From Camellia lanceoleosa (lineage: Eukaryota; Streptophyta; Magnoliopsida; Ericales; Theaceae): a stretch of 64,000 nt of DNA. The notes beneath the pieces are model-generated. The model worked only from the letters and a program-made list of their open reading frames with translations. It did no database searches and was not told the origin of the DNA. The position numbers were made by a program, and so were the translations under genes. Positions 1 through 11,966 of this stretch are shown one piece after another. Where the stretch lies: positions 26,836,584 through 26,900,583 of the forward strand of contig CM045762.1 in the NCBI GenBank assembly GCA_025200525.1. Reading direction: 5' to 3'. Each line of letters starts with the position of its first letter. Within the stretch, counting starts at the first letter, position 1.

Positions 1-426
1 TTTTGCTCATCGGATTTGTGTCCTCTATTCCGTTCACCGCCGAAATTTTGTGGGACCACCGCCGGGATTTTTGCTCACTGGATTTGCTGCTGGGACAACA
101 GAGAAAGTGAGTGAGAGCTTGAGTTTGAGAGAGGCGACACCCAGAGAAGAGGGAGAGACGATATGTTGTTTAGCCCTAGGATTGGTGATTTTTTTAGGCT
201 ATATATATACACCAAACCCGGCCGAGTCTACAAACCTGTTCCGGGTCGCCAATTATGCCGGTTAGACGACTGGGTCGTCCGGTTTTATATTTTTACACCG
301 GTTTTGATACTACTCCGGTTTTAGAGGGCTGTCCGGATCGGATCACGGCCCAGTTCCCCGGTCCAACCGGTTCGACCAGTCGGTCCGGTTCAGGTTTCAC
401 AACATTGGTCCGAACTCTAGGGCTGT
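1..426. other. Unassigned repeat-like sequence cutting the 5' LTR
   Basis: This stretch precedes the first position (about 427) that matches the 3' LTR of the gypsy element. It does not match the first 870 bp of that LTR (10017-10888), so the 5' LTR was truncated or replaced here. It is richer in CCGG and CCGGTT runs than its surroundings and carries a TATATATATACACC stretch near 200. It may be the end of another retroelement. No convincing coding frame was seen. Confidence 0.4.
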
Positions 427-1455
427 GAGATGTGAGGTTGTGTTGTGATAAATTTGTTGATTTTGATACCCGGGATGGATTTTAGAAGAACATGAAGTTT
501 TTCCCTAAAATGTCTCAAGTGGTTATTTTATATAAATAAATGAAATTGGTATTGGAAATATGAAATTGAATGAATGTTTATATAAAAGGTGGAGTTAGAT
601 ATGTATTACCTCTCACCTATGGAAATTTGGATAATTTATCTGTCTTGGAGATTGTATATCTATTTAGAAATATCTGTTTTGGGCTATCGGTGGAGGATAG
701 CTATGATTGTTGTAGAAATTGCATGAGAATTAGGTGAATTAAAACTAATCTCTTATCGGTTGTCATTGAATATGACTATGTCCTTGGTACATTGTAAATG
801 TATGATGTTTGGGAGAAGAAATGGGATGTACTCCATGTTTGGGAACATGGGTGCCGATTCTCGCGGACAAAATATCCGTAAAATGGCAAAATAGAAGTAT
901 TTATATAATGGTTATGTTGGTTACAGACCCACTAAGTTGTATTCTCAATTTGGTTGCTCGAATGAAATGGTGAATGACTTATGAATTGAGATATAGAGCT
1001 CGACGTGGCATGGTTTTGTGAAAAAGTTATAAATGATTTTATCATTGGCATTAAATATGCATATCATACTTACATCTTTGTTAAAATTCATACATTGTGT
1101 TAAATTGTTTCTACTGAGCTTTGGCTCACCCTATTTGGGAAAAACCTTTTCAAGTGCTGGTGATATGCCTCCGCCAAGGCAATAGCTTGGAAGGAATCGG
1201 AGTTGAAGGCTTCTCTTTTGTGTATTATGTTATTGTTTTGATTCAAGCCAAGAGCTTTACATGTATTGGATATATATCTGCTTTTGTTGTAACCAAGCAT
1301 GGTCTTGGAAAGATGTAAGTTTATAGGGCATTTATTTAATTAAACTCTTTTGTACTATTAATTCTCATGAAATGAAAGAACATTATACTCTAATTTATAA
1401 TGTTATTTACATATGGTCTTGGATGGATTTATGGCATTAATTTCGGGGCGTTACA
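427..1455 (+). repeat. Truncated 5' LTR of the gypsy element
   Basis: This matches 10889-11966 nearly throughout: shared GATGTGAGGTT start, a block of TTTTGGGCTATCG type, and the terminal GGGCGTTACA. The first ~870 bp present in the 3' LTR are missing. The LTR end at 1455 is followed directly by a primer-binding-site-like sequence. Confidence 0.85.
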
Positions 1456-1458
1456 ACT

Positions 1459-1471
1459 TGGTATCAAGACC
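1459..1471 (+). other. Primer-binding site, initiator Met-tRNA type, degenerate
   Basis: TGGTATCAAGACC lies three bases after the LTR end. It resembles the TGGTATCAGAGC site used by most plant LTR retrotransposons, with a few mismatches. Confidence 0.6.
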
Positions 1472-1860
1472 ATACCGAGTTTGAATACTTTGGATACGTG
1501 GGAAGTGGTTATTACCACAATGAGTTTGTCTCGCTTGATAAAGACTTTAGTATGTACAATGTGTTTATATGATAACATGCTTATGTGGTTATATGGGTAT
1601 GGGATTTAGTTTCTAGAATGTTGATTGAGTCTACAGGTTTCTAGAAATCCTATTAGAAGAGCGCTTGATCACTACTGTTTCTAATTGGAACTCTAGCAAT
1701 GCTGCAGGACGATCATTTTCTGGAAATGAAATTTATATGTGTTTATGTGACAACATGCTTATATGGAGTGAATTACTGTTGTTCACCGCATTAGGACATG
1801 AGTGAGTTAACTTCGGCACATTTGTAAATGTGCTAATATCTTGTGTTACCTTCGTTAGGA

Positions 1861-2900
1861 TGTCAGGACATGGACGTGGTAGTGGTAGGCGTGGTAGGCC
1901 TAGGAGGCATGAGGTGTCTTTACCAGATGATATTCCTACGCAAGAAGAAAGGGTTGGTCAGGCTAATGTGGCCAGCAGGCCATGGGCACCTTAGCCCGTG
2001 AAATGACCGGAGCATTGCGAGAGTCTATAAACATTCTCTGAGCTAAGAATCAAGTCCGGGCCCAAGTAGTTGAGACAGGGCCGTCATTCTTAAAGCGGGA
2101 GTTTTTTCGGTCAAATCTAGATGAGTTTTTGGGTAATCCTAAGGAGCCACTAAAGGCAGATGAGTGGCTAGAGCAAATAGTGAAGACATTTGAGATGCTG
2201 GGCATCAAGGACGACCAATTGAGAGTGACCTTGGCATCTTTTCAACTGAAGGAAGATGCAGGTTAGTGGTGGAAGTATGTGCGTGGATGCATTGGGGTGA
2301 CCTGGGAGGCTTTTGTTAGCACCTTCCAGGATAAGTTCTTACATCCCATAGTTCGGGAGAAGTTGAGAGACTAGTTCTCCAAGCTTGTGCAATTGAACAC
2401 TCCGGTGGCCGAGTTTGAGGCCACATTTTCTAGCTTGTCGAGGTTTGCACCAAAACTCATGGCGACTGAGAAGTGCCGTTGTTTAAAGTTCGAAAAGAAA
2501 TTAAGGATCGAGCTCATGTTTAAAGTGGCCGAGTCGATGATTAGAGACTATGGACGCCTTGTGGAGGCTGCGGCGGCGGCTCATCTAAAGACCGTAATGC
2601 AAATGGAGGAAGAGATGACAAGGGGCTCCAGGAAGAGTCAAGATATTCAGGGGGCCAATAAGAGGCAGATGGGTTATAACCTACAACAGTCCCAGGGAGC
2701 TTAGTTGAGGTCCACTTTTCCAGTGTCGAGTTCAGGTTCTGGGAGAGGTGGTTAGGGAGATATCACTTGTTTCAAGTGTGGTCAGTTAGGCCACAAGTCT
2801 ATAGCTTTCCCGCAGAAAAGAGGAGGGCAACGGTCTGCATCGTCTTAGGCTCATTTTCAAAGCCAGAGTTAGGGGAGACGCCAGGCGAGGCACATGAAGA
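1861..2900 (+). pseudogene. Broken gag of the gypsy element
   Basis: A basic Gly/Arg-rich N-terminus (MSGHGRGSGRRGRPRR) starts at 1861 and is cut by TAG at 1993. The core retrotransposon gag domain follows in pieces: DEFLGNPKEPLKADEWL near 2110, then an intact 105-codon stretch at 2387-2704 with the VAEFEATFSSLSRFAP block. Further stops lie near 2264 and 2373. A zinc knuckle near 2767 reads C-F-K-C-G-Q-L-G-H but its last cysteine is gone. The family role is the capsid-like shell that packages element RNA; this copy cannot make it. Confidence 0.85.
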
Positions 2901-3022
2901 GGTTTTGCCCTTAGTTGGGCCGCACACATAGTGCGCCTGGTTCAAGGCAGACATAGAGCCACCAGCCGGCCCAGTCAGCACAGGCCTCGAGGGCCAATTA
3001 GGGAGCCTTTTCGGCTCAATCA

Positions 3023-4500
3023 ATGCATCAGGCTTATGTTCCAAGGGGTGAGCAGGTTGAGCAGAGACCTACAGGGTGTGTATATGCTGTTACCACACCA
3101 GATCTTGTACTGGCTCCTTCAGTAGTGAGAGGTATCTTCTTGTTTTGTAATTCAGTTACTAATGTGTTGATTGATACGGGTGCATTCCATTCATTTATCT
3201 CGTCTGCATTTGCATCGGTTTTGGGGTTAGAGTTGGCTCAGTTAGCATAATTCGTTATGTAGAGTCACTTATTGGTGGTGAGATTATTTTAAAGCAGGGG
3301 TGTCGGGGTTGTGACATAGAGGTTGTTGGTCGCCAGTCGCCGACTCCCTTTTGCATTTGTGTTGATTGACATGTCTAGTTTTGATGTTATTTTGGGTATG
3401 GACTGGTTGTCATCATATCGGGCTGTCATAGATTGCTACCATCAAAGGGTTACTGTATGTACCTTGAGCGATGATTGCTTTTATTTCTTGGGGGACTGGG
3501 TTAATAGAGTCTTATCACCGGTGTATGATCCGCGTGGGCAGAGTGAACTCAGTTGCTTTCTTGCTAACTTCTTGAGTAGGCAGTGTGATGAAGTCCGAGT
3601 TGAGTTGCCAAGGGTGGTTTGTGAATACCTGGATGTTTTTTCCGAAGATCTTATTAGTTTACCACCTCATTGGGAGATCGAGTTCTCTATTGATTTAGTG
3701 CCTGGCACGACATCGATTTCTATGGCACTATATAGATTTGCACCTGCCGAGTTGAGTGAGTTAAAGATTCAACTACAAGAATTGTTAGATAAGGGTTTTA
3801 TCTGCCCCAGTACTTCACTTTGGGGAGCACCGGCTCTTTTTGCCAAAAAGAAATATGGTGCATTGCGACTTTGTATAAATTACCAAAAGTTGAACCAAGT
3901 AACTGTTAAGAACAAGTACCCAATGCCTTATATAGATGATTGGTTTGATCAGTTGAAGGGGTCTTGTTGTTTCTTTAAGATAGGCCTGAGATCGGGTTGT
4001 CACCAATTACGAGTAAGGAAGGAGGATATCCAGAAGACGGCATTCCGTACGCGGTATGGCCATTATGAGTTCTTAGTGATGCCCTTTGGGCTAACCAATG
4101 CACCAACTGTGTTTATGGATTTGATTAACCAGATCTTTTGTGAGTTCCTAGACCGTTTTGTTGTTGTCGTTGTGGACAACATCTTGATTTACTCACCCTC
4201 TAAGGAGGAGCACGGGGAACACTTACGAGTGATGCTTGAGTTGCTTAGAGCCCACAACTGTATGCTAAGTTTGGGAAATGTGAATTCTGGCTGAGGCAAG
4301 TTAAGTTCTTAGGCCATGTGGTATCCGGAGAAGGGGTGGTTGTAGATTCATCCAAGATAAAAGCAATGCAAGATTGCGGACAACCTAAGAATGTTTTTGA
4401 GATTCGTAGTTTCTTGGGATTGGCCGAGTATTATTGTAGATTTGTGAAGGATTTCTCTAAGCTAGCCTCACCATTGACTAGACTGACAAGGTAAGGAATA
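3023..4500 (+). pseudogene. Broken protease and reverse transcriptase of the gypsy element
   Basis: The aspartic protease active site is read as LIDTGAFHSFIS near 3167. A second protease part and the RT run in one 323-codon frame at 3323-4294, ending in a frameshift. RT landmarks are [18 protein letters not shown], the MPFGLTNAP block and the catalytic box. The box reads VVDNILIYS where the family has a double Asp, so the second metal-binding Asp is Asn. That substitution alone should abolish polymerisation. The RT thumb continues out of frame to about 4500. Known role in the family: copying element RNA into DNA. Confidence 0.9.
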
Positions 4501-4506
4501 AAATTT

Positions 4507-5886
4507 GTGTGGAGTGAGACATGTGAGAAGTTTTTTCAAGAGCTTAAGGTCAGACTTACCATTGCTCTAGTTTTGATTATTCCAGAGAGGGGTTTGGACT
4601 ATTTGGTGCATTATGATGCCTCATGGAAAGGTTTGGGTTGTGTTTTGGTACAAGAAGGGAAGGTAGTAACCAATGGCTCGCGGCAGTTAAAAACACATGA
4701 GAGGAACTACCCTACTCATGACCTAGAGTTAGCGGCGGTGATCTTTGCCTTAAAGATTTATAGGCATTATTTGTATGGTGAGAAGTTTGAAGTGTTTCTA
4801 ATCACAAAAGTCTGAAATATCTGTTTACATAGAAAGACTTGAATTTGAGGCAAATGAGGAGGATGGAGTTCATAGACGATTATGACTTTGAGTTACATTA
4901 TCATCTAGGGAAGGCTAATGTTGCGGCCGATGCATTGAGTAAGAAATCTGTTAGTAGTGTAGTTTGTATTGCCATCCGGGAATGGAAAATGTTGGGTGCT
5001 GTCGATGAGTTTGACTTGCATCTTGGCGAGTCCGTTGAGTCGACAGCCTTGTTTTCAGTAGTTGCACAACCCACACTTATAAACCGAGCGATAGAAGCAC
5101 AGAGGGGTGACCTTGAGATAGAATCCCTTTGGGAGAAGATCTCCAGTGAGAGGGTAGAGAGAGGCTTGAACGTGTACTCCGACTCAAGTGTTAGATACCT
5201 TGACCGTCTCTTCGTGCCAAAGTCATGCCGAGAGGAAATACTCCGAGGGTTTCATCATTCATGCCTTACGATGCATCCAAGACGCACAAAGATATATCAC
5301 GACCTTAGCCGCCAGTTTTGGTGGAGGGGAATGAAAAAGGATGTGGTTGTGTTTGTGTCGAAGTGCCTTACTTGTCAACAAGTGAAGGCTGAACTTCAAA
5401 GGCCATAGGGTTTGTTACAACCCTTGTCTATAGCCGAGTGGAAGTGGGAGCATATCACGATGGATTTTGTTGTGGGCCTTCCGAAGACTCAACGGGGTAG
5501 TGATGTAGTTTGGGTGGTAGTTGACCAGTTGACCAAGTCGGTGCACTTTATACCTATACGTGTGAGTGAGTCAGTAGATCATCTTGCCAACCTCTATATT
5601 AAGAACATAGTGAGGTTGCATGGGGTCCCTGTGACGATTATCTCGGATAGAGATCTGCGTTCCCACGGCTCTGGCGGAAGCGTCTGAGTGCCTTGGCACG
5701 AGATTGACTTTAATCTTGTGTTCATCCTCGGACCGAGGCGATCAGCGTACTATTCAAATCCTTGAGGATATGCTTCGGGGTTGTGTTCTTGACTTTAAGG
5801 GGTCATGGGAGAGACACTTTCCCTTAGTGGAGTTTACCTATAACAATAGCTTCCAATCAAGTATTGACAAGGCACCGTTTGAGGCC
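4507..5886 (+). pseudogene. Broken RNase H and integrase N-terminal part
   Basis: RNase H begins at about 4507, with [15 protein letters not shown] and the later [14 protein letters not shown] block; a stop separates 4815 from 4839. The integrase zinc domain is recognisable at 5230-5390 (paired His, then CLTCQQVK). The catalytic core starts near 5430 (WEHITMDFVVGLPKTQRGSD) and is shifted again near 5685. Reading stops matching at APFEAL around 5886, exactly where a foreign 3.2-kb block begins. The missing downstream part resumes at 9104. Confidence 0.88.
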
Positions 5887-8800
5887 TTGTCTATAGCTTG
5901 CTTTTCGTGCTCCTTTCAAATACGACTAGCCCTACAGTTCAGACTCCCGTGGTTCTGAATCTGATTTCACAAAGTGTAATGTGAAACAGTGAAAACACAA
6001 AAAGAGTCCAAATCCGACAATTCTTTTGGAAAATCGATATTTGAATCAAATGCGAAAAATGGACTGCTTTGTCAGATTTCAGAGTCGCCACCTAAATATT
6101 TTTGAAAAATTTAGGAAACCCGAGACTCGTGCCAAAGGCCACTTATCCGTCATCACCAAAGTGTCTTGGCTCAGGAACTTAGGTACGAGAGAGGAAGGTC
6201 ATGAATTGAGCACCCCACTTGCCCAATCAAAGATTAGCCTCTACTAATCATGATGTGATTTTTAATTACATTATATGCTCTTGTTCCGATTATTGGACTA
6301 ACATTACTATGTGACGCACATAAATATAAATTTATTTGCAAAGATTGGAACATTTGATTTTTTGTTCATTTTGAAAATTGTTTTTGATACTCGTCACTTG
6401 AAAAGGTGAGTTTGTACGTACATTAATCAACTTATCCCAATTTAAGCAATTAGCCTTCATCCACCAGTTCAAATAGTTATATCATTTAAGCAATTAGCCT
6501 CATAGAAAACATGCTCGACATGGCAACACAAACATTCGATACAAGATGCTAAAACACTAAATTCTCACCTAGTACTCCAAGGCAAGCCAAACAAAGAAAA
6601 ATGATTAGAAAGCATGCATGCTCCTAACTAATACAATATGACTAAATACAACGCACATGTTATGTAATTTTAATAAGCTCGACTATGAACATGACATATA
6701 ATTCCATTCAAAACATGTGATGAATCACGTATTCAAGCAATGGATTTAAACATTTGATTAGTATGATGAGCCAAATCTTGGATGCATGCAAGACAATGGA
6801 TGCAAAGCATAAAAATGCTAATTTGAAAAACTGTGCTCTACACTACCATCGTAAGCGAATAAGTAAAAAGGAGAAAGACGTGGGATTGGGAGACATACAC
6901 GTTATTACATATTTGCCCTCGTGCAAGAGGGTGCGAATCAATGTCCGAGAGTTCAAATTAAACTAATTATTACAAAACCGAATGAATGAATAAGTAACTA
7001 ACTAGCTAAACTATAATTAACTAAACTAGCTAATCTATTACAACAAAATAAACTAACTATCTAACGAATCATTGCTACAACAATATTAATTACAATGCTA
7101 ATAACTATAACCATTTTGAGATCATTAATTTACAATTTACAATGGAAGCACAAGGATGGTATGCACGTAGCGGTTTCAGAAGTAACTCTGTCTACCTTCC
7201 TTGGAATCTGTCCTGTTTCACCTTCAGTCACTGCCCTTTGCTTCTACAAAACACATTGCCTTACCAAACATTGATGGCCAATCGGCCCCCAATGAAGCCC
7301 GCCCGGGCCCAAATAAGGCCAGTCGTGCCTTAATTTTATACACAATCCTATTTTTGTGCTCTGAGGTGAAAATAGTACAGACATAATTTTTTGAGCACTG
7401 TTTGTTCCTCTTACCCTTATCTATCATAGAAAGCCTCAAGAGAAGGACAAAGTCATTTCCGAAACCATCAATGAGCAATTTGCTTGCTTGATGATTTCGT
7501 TTATGATTTGGATAAAAATTAATGAATGCAATGAATGACAACCACCCCTCCCCTTTGTCATGGAGTGAGCTCAAAAGGGGGGAGTAAAGACGCTTCAAGG
7601 GTTGTCAAAACACCATGGATTAATGTGTGACGACTCTTGACACAATAGACTCAGCATAACGCACTGCCGAGCCCAAGCAATATAACTCATGTTCTTTATG
7701 TTGGTTGATTCATTTTGAGTCAAATTCATTAGTCCTTGCCATTCTTTAATCCATTTTTCCAAGGTAATGATTACGTCCACTAAATGAGAAGCATGTCAAA
7801 TGGGAAGTGATTCTCAACATGAAAAAAAAGACCATGCCGTTGACGATGAACCTCTGTAGAGATTAAGCCATTAAACATAAATCTCTAGTTCATGTTTTGA
7901 ATAACCATCAACCGGTTGAAATAACTCTTAAATGAAAAAAATGGATGATAGGTTGCTTGTTAAAATGAGGCATCTTAACATGGAAATTAATTAAAGAAAA
8001 GCTAGAACAACATGCAACAAGCTATGTATACGAACTTTTGATACAACAAATGGACTAATCAAAGCTTGAACCAATTAAACAACCTAGGACAATCCTAAAA
8101 CAGCCCCTAATAGGTGAAAAAACAGTGGCTTAAAGTACATGAAAAGAGCCCTAAAAGCTACACAACAAACAAAGAAAATAAGACTAGTAAGCAAGAACAA
8201 GGAAGGATGTAACCCCTCCACCTTTGAAACCTCAAAGCATGACTTTTAGCCTCTTTTAAACTCTGAAAATCAATTTGTAGAGCAAAGAAAAGAGTGTAAA
8301 ACAAGGATTTGAGCTATAGGTGAAGGTGTAAGAAAGAGTGTTAACTCTCTCTACCCTTTGGTAGCTATCCAAACCCAAGCTTAGACACTTGAAAGAGGAT
8401 CAAAACAATACAAAAATACAAGAACTTGATAGTAAATGATAGAAATAAAAGCAAGAGAGAAAATGGTAAGCTTATACCTCTTGAAGAAGGTAAGCTCTTT
8501 GTTTGTGAATCAAACTTGGTCCAAACACACTCTCAAGCTTGAATTGTGATGCTCAAGGCTCAACCAAGGTTCCAAGGTTAAGGTGTGAAGGTGTATATGA
8601 TGTATGGATATAGGTTAAAGGTAGTAAGCTTGCTCAAAGGTTGCTTGCACAAGAAGAAGGAGCTCTCAAGAAGGTGTATAAGCTTTTTAGAATTTTTTCA
8701 ACCCTCAAAACAGAGATACAACTTCGTTTTTATAGAATTTGAGCAAAAGAGGTCATAAATATCTTCAAAAATAGACAGCTGGCGGGCTCTCGCCAAAATA

Positions 8801-9103
8801 GTGTTTCTCACTACCAAGGCACGGCCGGACATAAATGGCCACGATCGGCTCCCAATAGGGCATGGTCAGGCCTCAATGTGATGCCCTGTCTCTCTGCTTC
8901 AAACTCAGCATAGGGTGGTACAATGTGTAAAAATGGATTTCTGGGGTATAAACAGTGGGAATACGGAAGATTTGGGATTGTTTTAGAGCTTAAACATAGC
9001 CCCTTCATTGAGACCTCGAACCACACACAACACCACTTTCATCATCGAGCGTACCGGACTAAGCGCTCAAGCCTTGTGGGCGGTAAAAAATGGGGTGTCT
9101 ACA
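5887..9103 (-). mobile_element. Non-autonomous LTR-type element nested in the gypsy integrase
   Basis: Integrase similarity breaks at 5886 and resumes at 9104, so about 3.2 kb is inserted. Read on the - strand the block starts TGTAGACACCCC at 9103, a typical plant LTR start, with a TATA box near 8730. The left part includes the GAGTCGCCACCT motif found in many plant non-autonomous LTR elements (recalled family knowledge). No long reading frame was found; short frames at 7142-7780 and 8811-9240 look random. The left terminus and the duplication are unclear: the left flank ends GCCTTGT and the right flank starts ATGGTCG, so some bases were lost. Class LARD/large non-autonomous is the best guess. 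Confidence 0.6.
8727..8734 (-). promoter_or_regulatory. TATA box in the nested element's LTR
   Basis: TATAAAAA on the - strand lies about 370 bp inside the LTR start at 9103, where an RNA polymerase II start would be expected. This is inferred from position and motif only. Confidence 0.4.
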
Positions 9104-9708
9104 ATGGTCGATCGTGCAAATCCCCTGTGTGTTGGGACAGGGTGGGTGATGCACCTATGTTGGGTCCAGAGTTAGTCTGGGAAACGACGGAGAGAGTTAC
9201 ACTTATTCATAAGAGGTTGGTTACTGCTCAGAGTCGCTAGAAAAGTTATGCCGACTGTAGGAGGAGACCCTTGTCTTTTAAGGTAGGAGACCATGTCTTC
9301 TTGAAGATATCACCTAGGAGGGGTTTGATGAGGTTTGGAAAGAGTGGGAAGTTGTCTCCCCAATTCATTGGCCCTTTTGAGATCCTTGAGTAGATTGGAG
9401 AGGTAGCTTATCGTTTGGCTTTGCCACCACAGCTTTTCGGGGTTCATGATATGTTTCATATTAGCATGCTTTGGAAATACGAGCCGGATCCATTGCACGT
9501 GTTGGATTGGACCAACTTAGAGGTAGATAAGGATGCCTTGTATGAGGAGAAACCGGTGAGAGTCTTGGATAGTCGAGACCAAGTCTTGCGAGGCAAGACA
9601 ATTCCCTTGGTTAAAGTATTGTGGAAACATCACGGGGTTGAGGAAGTAACTTGGGAACGTGGGTTGGAAGTCCATGAGAAGTATCCAGACTTATTTGTTG
9701 ATGTTTAA
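9104..9708 (+). pseudogene. Integrase C-terminal part, continuation after the nested element
   Basis: Translation resumes with GRSCKSPVCWDRVGD, the usual continuation of the integrase core after the APFEAL block. It then reads GPELVWETTERV, GDHVFLKISPRRG and PFEILE, with stops near 9238 and 9391. The last 97 codons (9415-9708) are open: a chromodomain-like tail with VKVLWKHHGVEEVTWERG and a natural stop at 9706. In related chromoviruses this tail targets integration to chromatin (family knowledge). Confidence 0.88.
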
Positions 9709-10005
9709 GCATGTATTGAAATTTTGATTATTTTAATGAAATATGAAAATATTGTATATGTTTTGAGAATATAGAAACATTGTATATGTTATATGTGTTT
9801 TGGAAATACGGATTTAAGGTAAACATTGTATATGATTTGGAAAAATATGAATTGTGCTTTCATCGTTAGAACTTGTGTATCGAGTTAATGAGAATGGGTG
9901 ACCGGAGGATGCGTCATAGTGGCAGAATTGATTAATTATCTTATTTGGAATTGGTTTAAATATAGTTTTAAAACTTGATTTGAAATTTCGGGGACGAAAT
10001 TCCTT

Positions 10006-10016
10006 AAGGGGCGGAT
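10006..10016 (+). other. Polypurine tract before the 3' LTR
   Basis: AAGGGGCGGAT directly precedes the LTR start TATAGCG. Position and purine content fit the plus-strand primer of an LTR retrotransposon. Confidence 0.65.
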
Positions 10017-10202
10017 TATAGCGATTCCGGTTTTAACTTGACCCTTTTGTATCTTGGACTCAAGTTTCATGGTTTCGTAGTATTGTTCATGTCTTTTTCC
10101 CCTCATACTTCCTTGGGCTTGGCTATTGGATTGTAATGGTTGTGTTTGGAACAGGTTGGTTGCTTGGTTTTCAAACTTTTATTGCCCAGAATTTTACTCC
10201 TC

Positions 10203-10459
10203 CGCTCGAGCAGCACTTCTTGCGCTCGAGCGGGCTTTGTGAACTCTCGGTACTTTTGCAGGTCTACAAAACTACTGGAAGAGTATATTCTACGCTCGAG
10301 CAGTGCTTTATGTGCTCGAGCGGTCTCAGCTCGAGCGGCCTTTCTTGCGCTTGAGCGTTGGTATGTTGTCTGCAAAACTACTAGGAGTGTGCATTCTGCG
10401 CTCAATCAGAACAACTTATTGTGTCTGACGCTTAAGCGTCACTTCTTGCACTCGAGTGG
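10203..10459. repeat. Cluster of GCTCGAGC-type palindromes in LTR U3
   Basis: At least nine variants of CGCTCGAGCG occur in about 260 bp (for example near 10203, 10222, 10292, 10312, 10328, 10347, 10398, 10430 and 10449), including GACGCTTAAGCGTC. They end just before the TATA box. The function is unknown; a bound factor or a hairpin-forming enhancer is possible. Confidence 0.7.
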
Positions 10460-10465
10460 ACTATG

Positions 10466-10472
10466 TATATAT
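10466..10472 (+). promoter_or_regulatory. TATA box of the gypsy 3' LTR
   Basis: TATATAT is followed about 40 bp later by a CTCTTTCTCTCTC leader, the usual plant start-site arrangement. Placement inside the LTR fits U3/R. Confidence 0.5.
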
Positions 10473-11966
10473 CAATTCGTAACAGCAACTTTTTACATCA
10501 TATTTTCATCTCTTTCTCTCTCTAAAACATTTCAAAACCCCAGATCTTGAGCTTCTCTCTCAAAAACTCACACTCTTTCTCTCTACATTTTCAACTAGAT
10601 TTGGTGGTTTCTCTACTCGTGTGCCTTTGTTAAAAAGGTAGCACGTCTTGAGGGCTACGTTTTCATCCGAATAGAGTTGGGTTTTGGCTTCATCCAAATT
10701 CCTTCCTTGCTTGCTCATCTTCTAACTTTGAGGTAGGGACTTTCTACACTCTTCTATGAGTTTTAACTTGGTTATTTGTTGATGTGTAAAGAATATTGGA
10801 ATTTGGAATGATTTTGAACAAACCTAGGATTTTGCTTTAAAATCAAAAGAGAGATTTTCAAATGTATGTATTAAAAATGGTTACAGGAGGAGATGTGAGG
10901 TTATGTTGTGATAAATTTGTTGATTTTGATACCTGGGATAGATTTTGAAAGAACATGGAGTTTTGCCCTAAAATGTCTCAAATGGTTATTTTGTATAAAT
11001 AAATGAAATTGGTATTGAGAATATAAAATTGAATGAATGTTTATATAAAATGTGGAGTTGGATATGCATTACCTCTCACCTATGGAAATTGGGATAATTT
11101 ATCTATCTTAGAGATTGTATATCTGTTTTGGGTTATCGATGGAGAATAGCTATGATTGTTATAGAAATTGCATAAGGATTAGGTGAATTGAAACTAATCT
11201 CTTATCGGTTGTCATTGAATATGACTATGTCCTTGGTACATTGTAAATGTATGACGTTTGGGAGAAGAAAGGAGATGTACTCCTTGTTTGGGAGAAGAAA
11301 TGGGATGGACTCCATTGAATTAAATTGGCCTGTGTGTCTAGAGTGAAAGTCCCGAAAACCGCGAGTATACATGGGTGCTGATTCCCGCGGACGAAATATC
11401 CGTAAAATAACAAAATGAAAGTATTTGTATAATGGTTGTGTTGGTTAGAGACCCACTAAGTTGTACCATCAGTTTGGTTGTCTGGATGAAATGGTGAATG
11501 GCTTATGAATTGAGATAAAGTGAATTGAGATATAGAGCTCGACATGGCATGGTTTTGTGAAAAATTTATAACTGATTTTATCATGGGCATTGAATATGCA
11601 TATCATACTTATATTTTTGTTTCTACTAGGTTTTGGCTCACTTTATTTGGAAAAAACCTTTTCAGGTGTTGGTGATATGTCTCCGCCAAGGCAATACCTT
11701 AGGAGGAATCGGGGCTGAAGGCTTCTCTTTTGTGTATTAAATTATTGTTTTGATTCAAGCCAAGGGCTTTACATGTATTGAATTTATATCCGCTTTGTTG
11801 TAACCAAGCATGGTCTTAGAAAGATGTAAGCCTATAGGACATTTATTTAGTTAAACTCTTTTGTACTATTACCTCTCATGAAATGAAAGAACATTATACT
11901 TTGATTTATAATGTTATTTACATATAGTCTTGGATGGATTTATGGCATTTATTTCGAGGCGTTACA

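Larger units (their letters stand above)
427..11966 (+). mobile_element. Decayed Ty3/gypsy LTR retrotransposon, chromovirus-like, with a nested insertion
   Basis: The order is 5' LTR remnant, primer-binding site, gag with a zinc knuckle, protease, reverse transcriptase, RNase H, integrase, polypurine tract and 3' LTR, all on the + strand. RT before integrase identifies Ty3/gypsy. The integrase C-terminus carries the VKVLW...VEEVTWE block typical of plant chromoviruses (Tekay/Del type, from family knowledge). Many stops and frameshifts show it is dead. A separate 3.2-kb element splits the integrase. The two LTRs differ by many substitutions, so the insertion is old. The left flank is lost, so the target-site duplication cannot be checked; AGAGC follows the right LTR. 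Confidence 0.9.
10017..11966 (+). repeat. 3' LTR of the gypsy element, 1,950 bp, TA...CA termini
   Basis: It starts TATAGCGATTCC after the polypurine tract and ends GAGGCGTTACA. The related solo LTR at 30534-32580 has the same boundaries confirmed by target duplications, so the unusual TA start is real. U3 carries a cluster of CTCGAG-centred palindromes, then a TATA box, then a CT-rich leader. The 3' 1.1 kb matches the 5' LTR remnant. Confidence 0.9.

Noticed and set aside
9310..9498. 62-codon - strand frame
   Set aside because: Antisense shadow of the integrase C-terminus.
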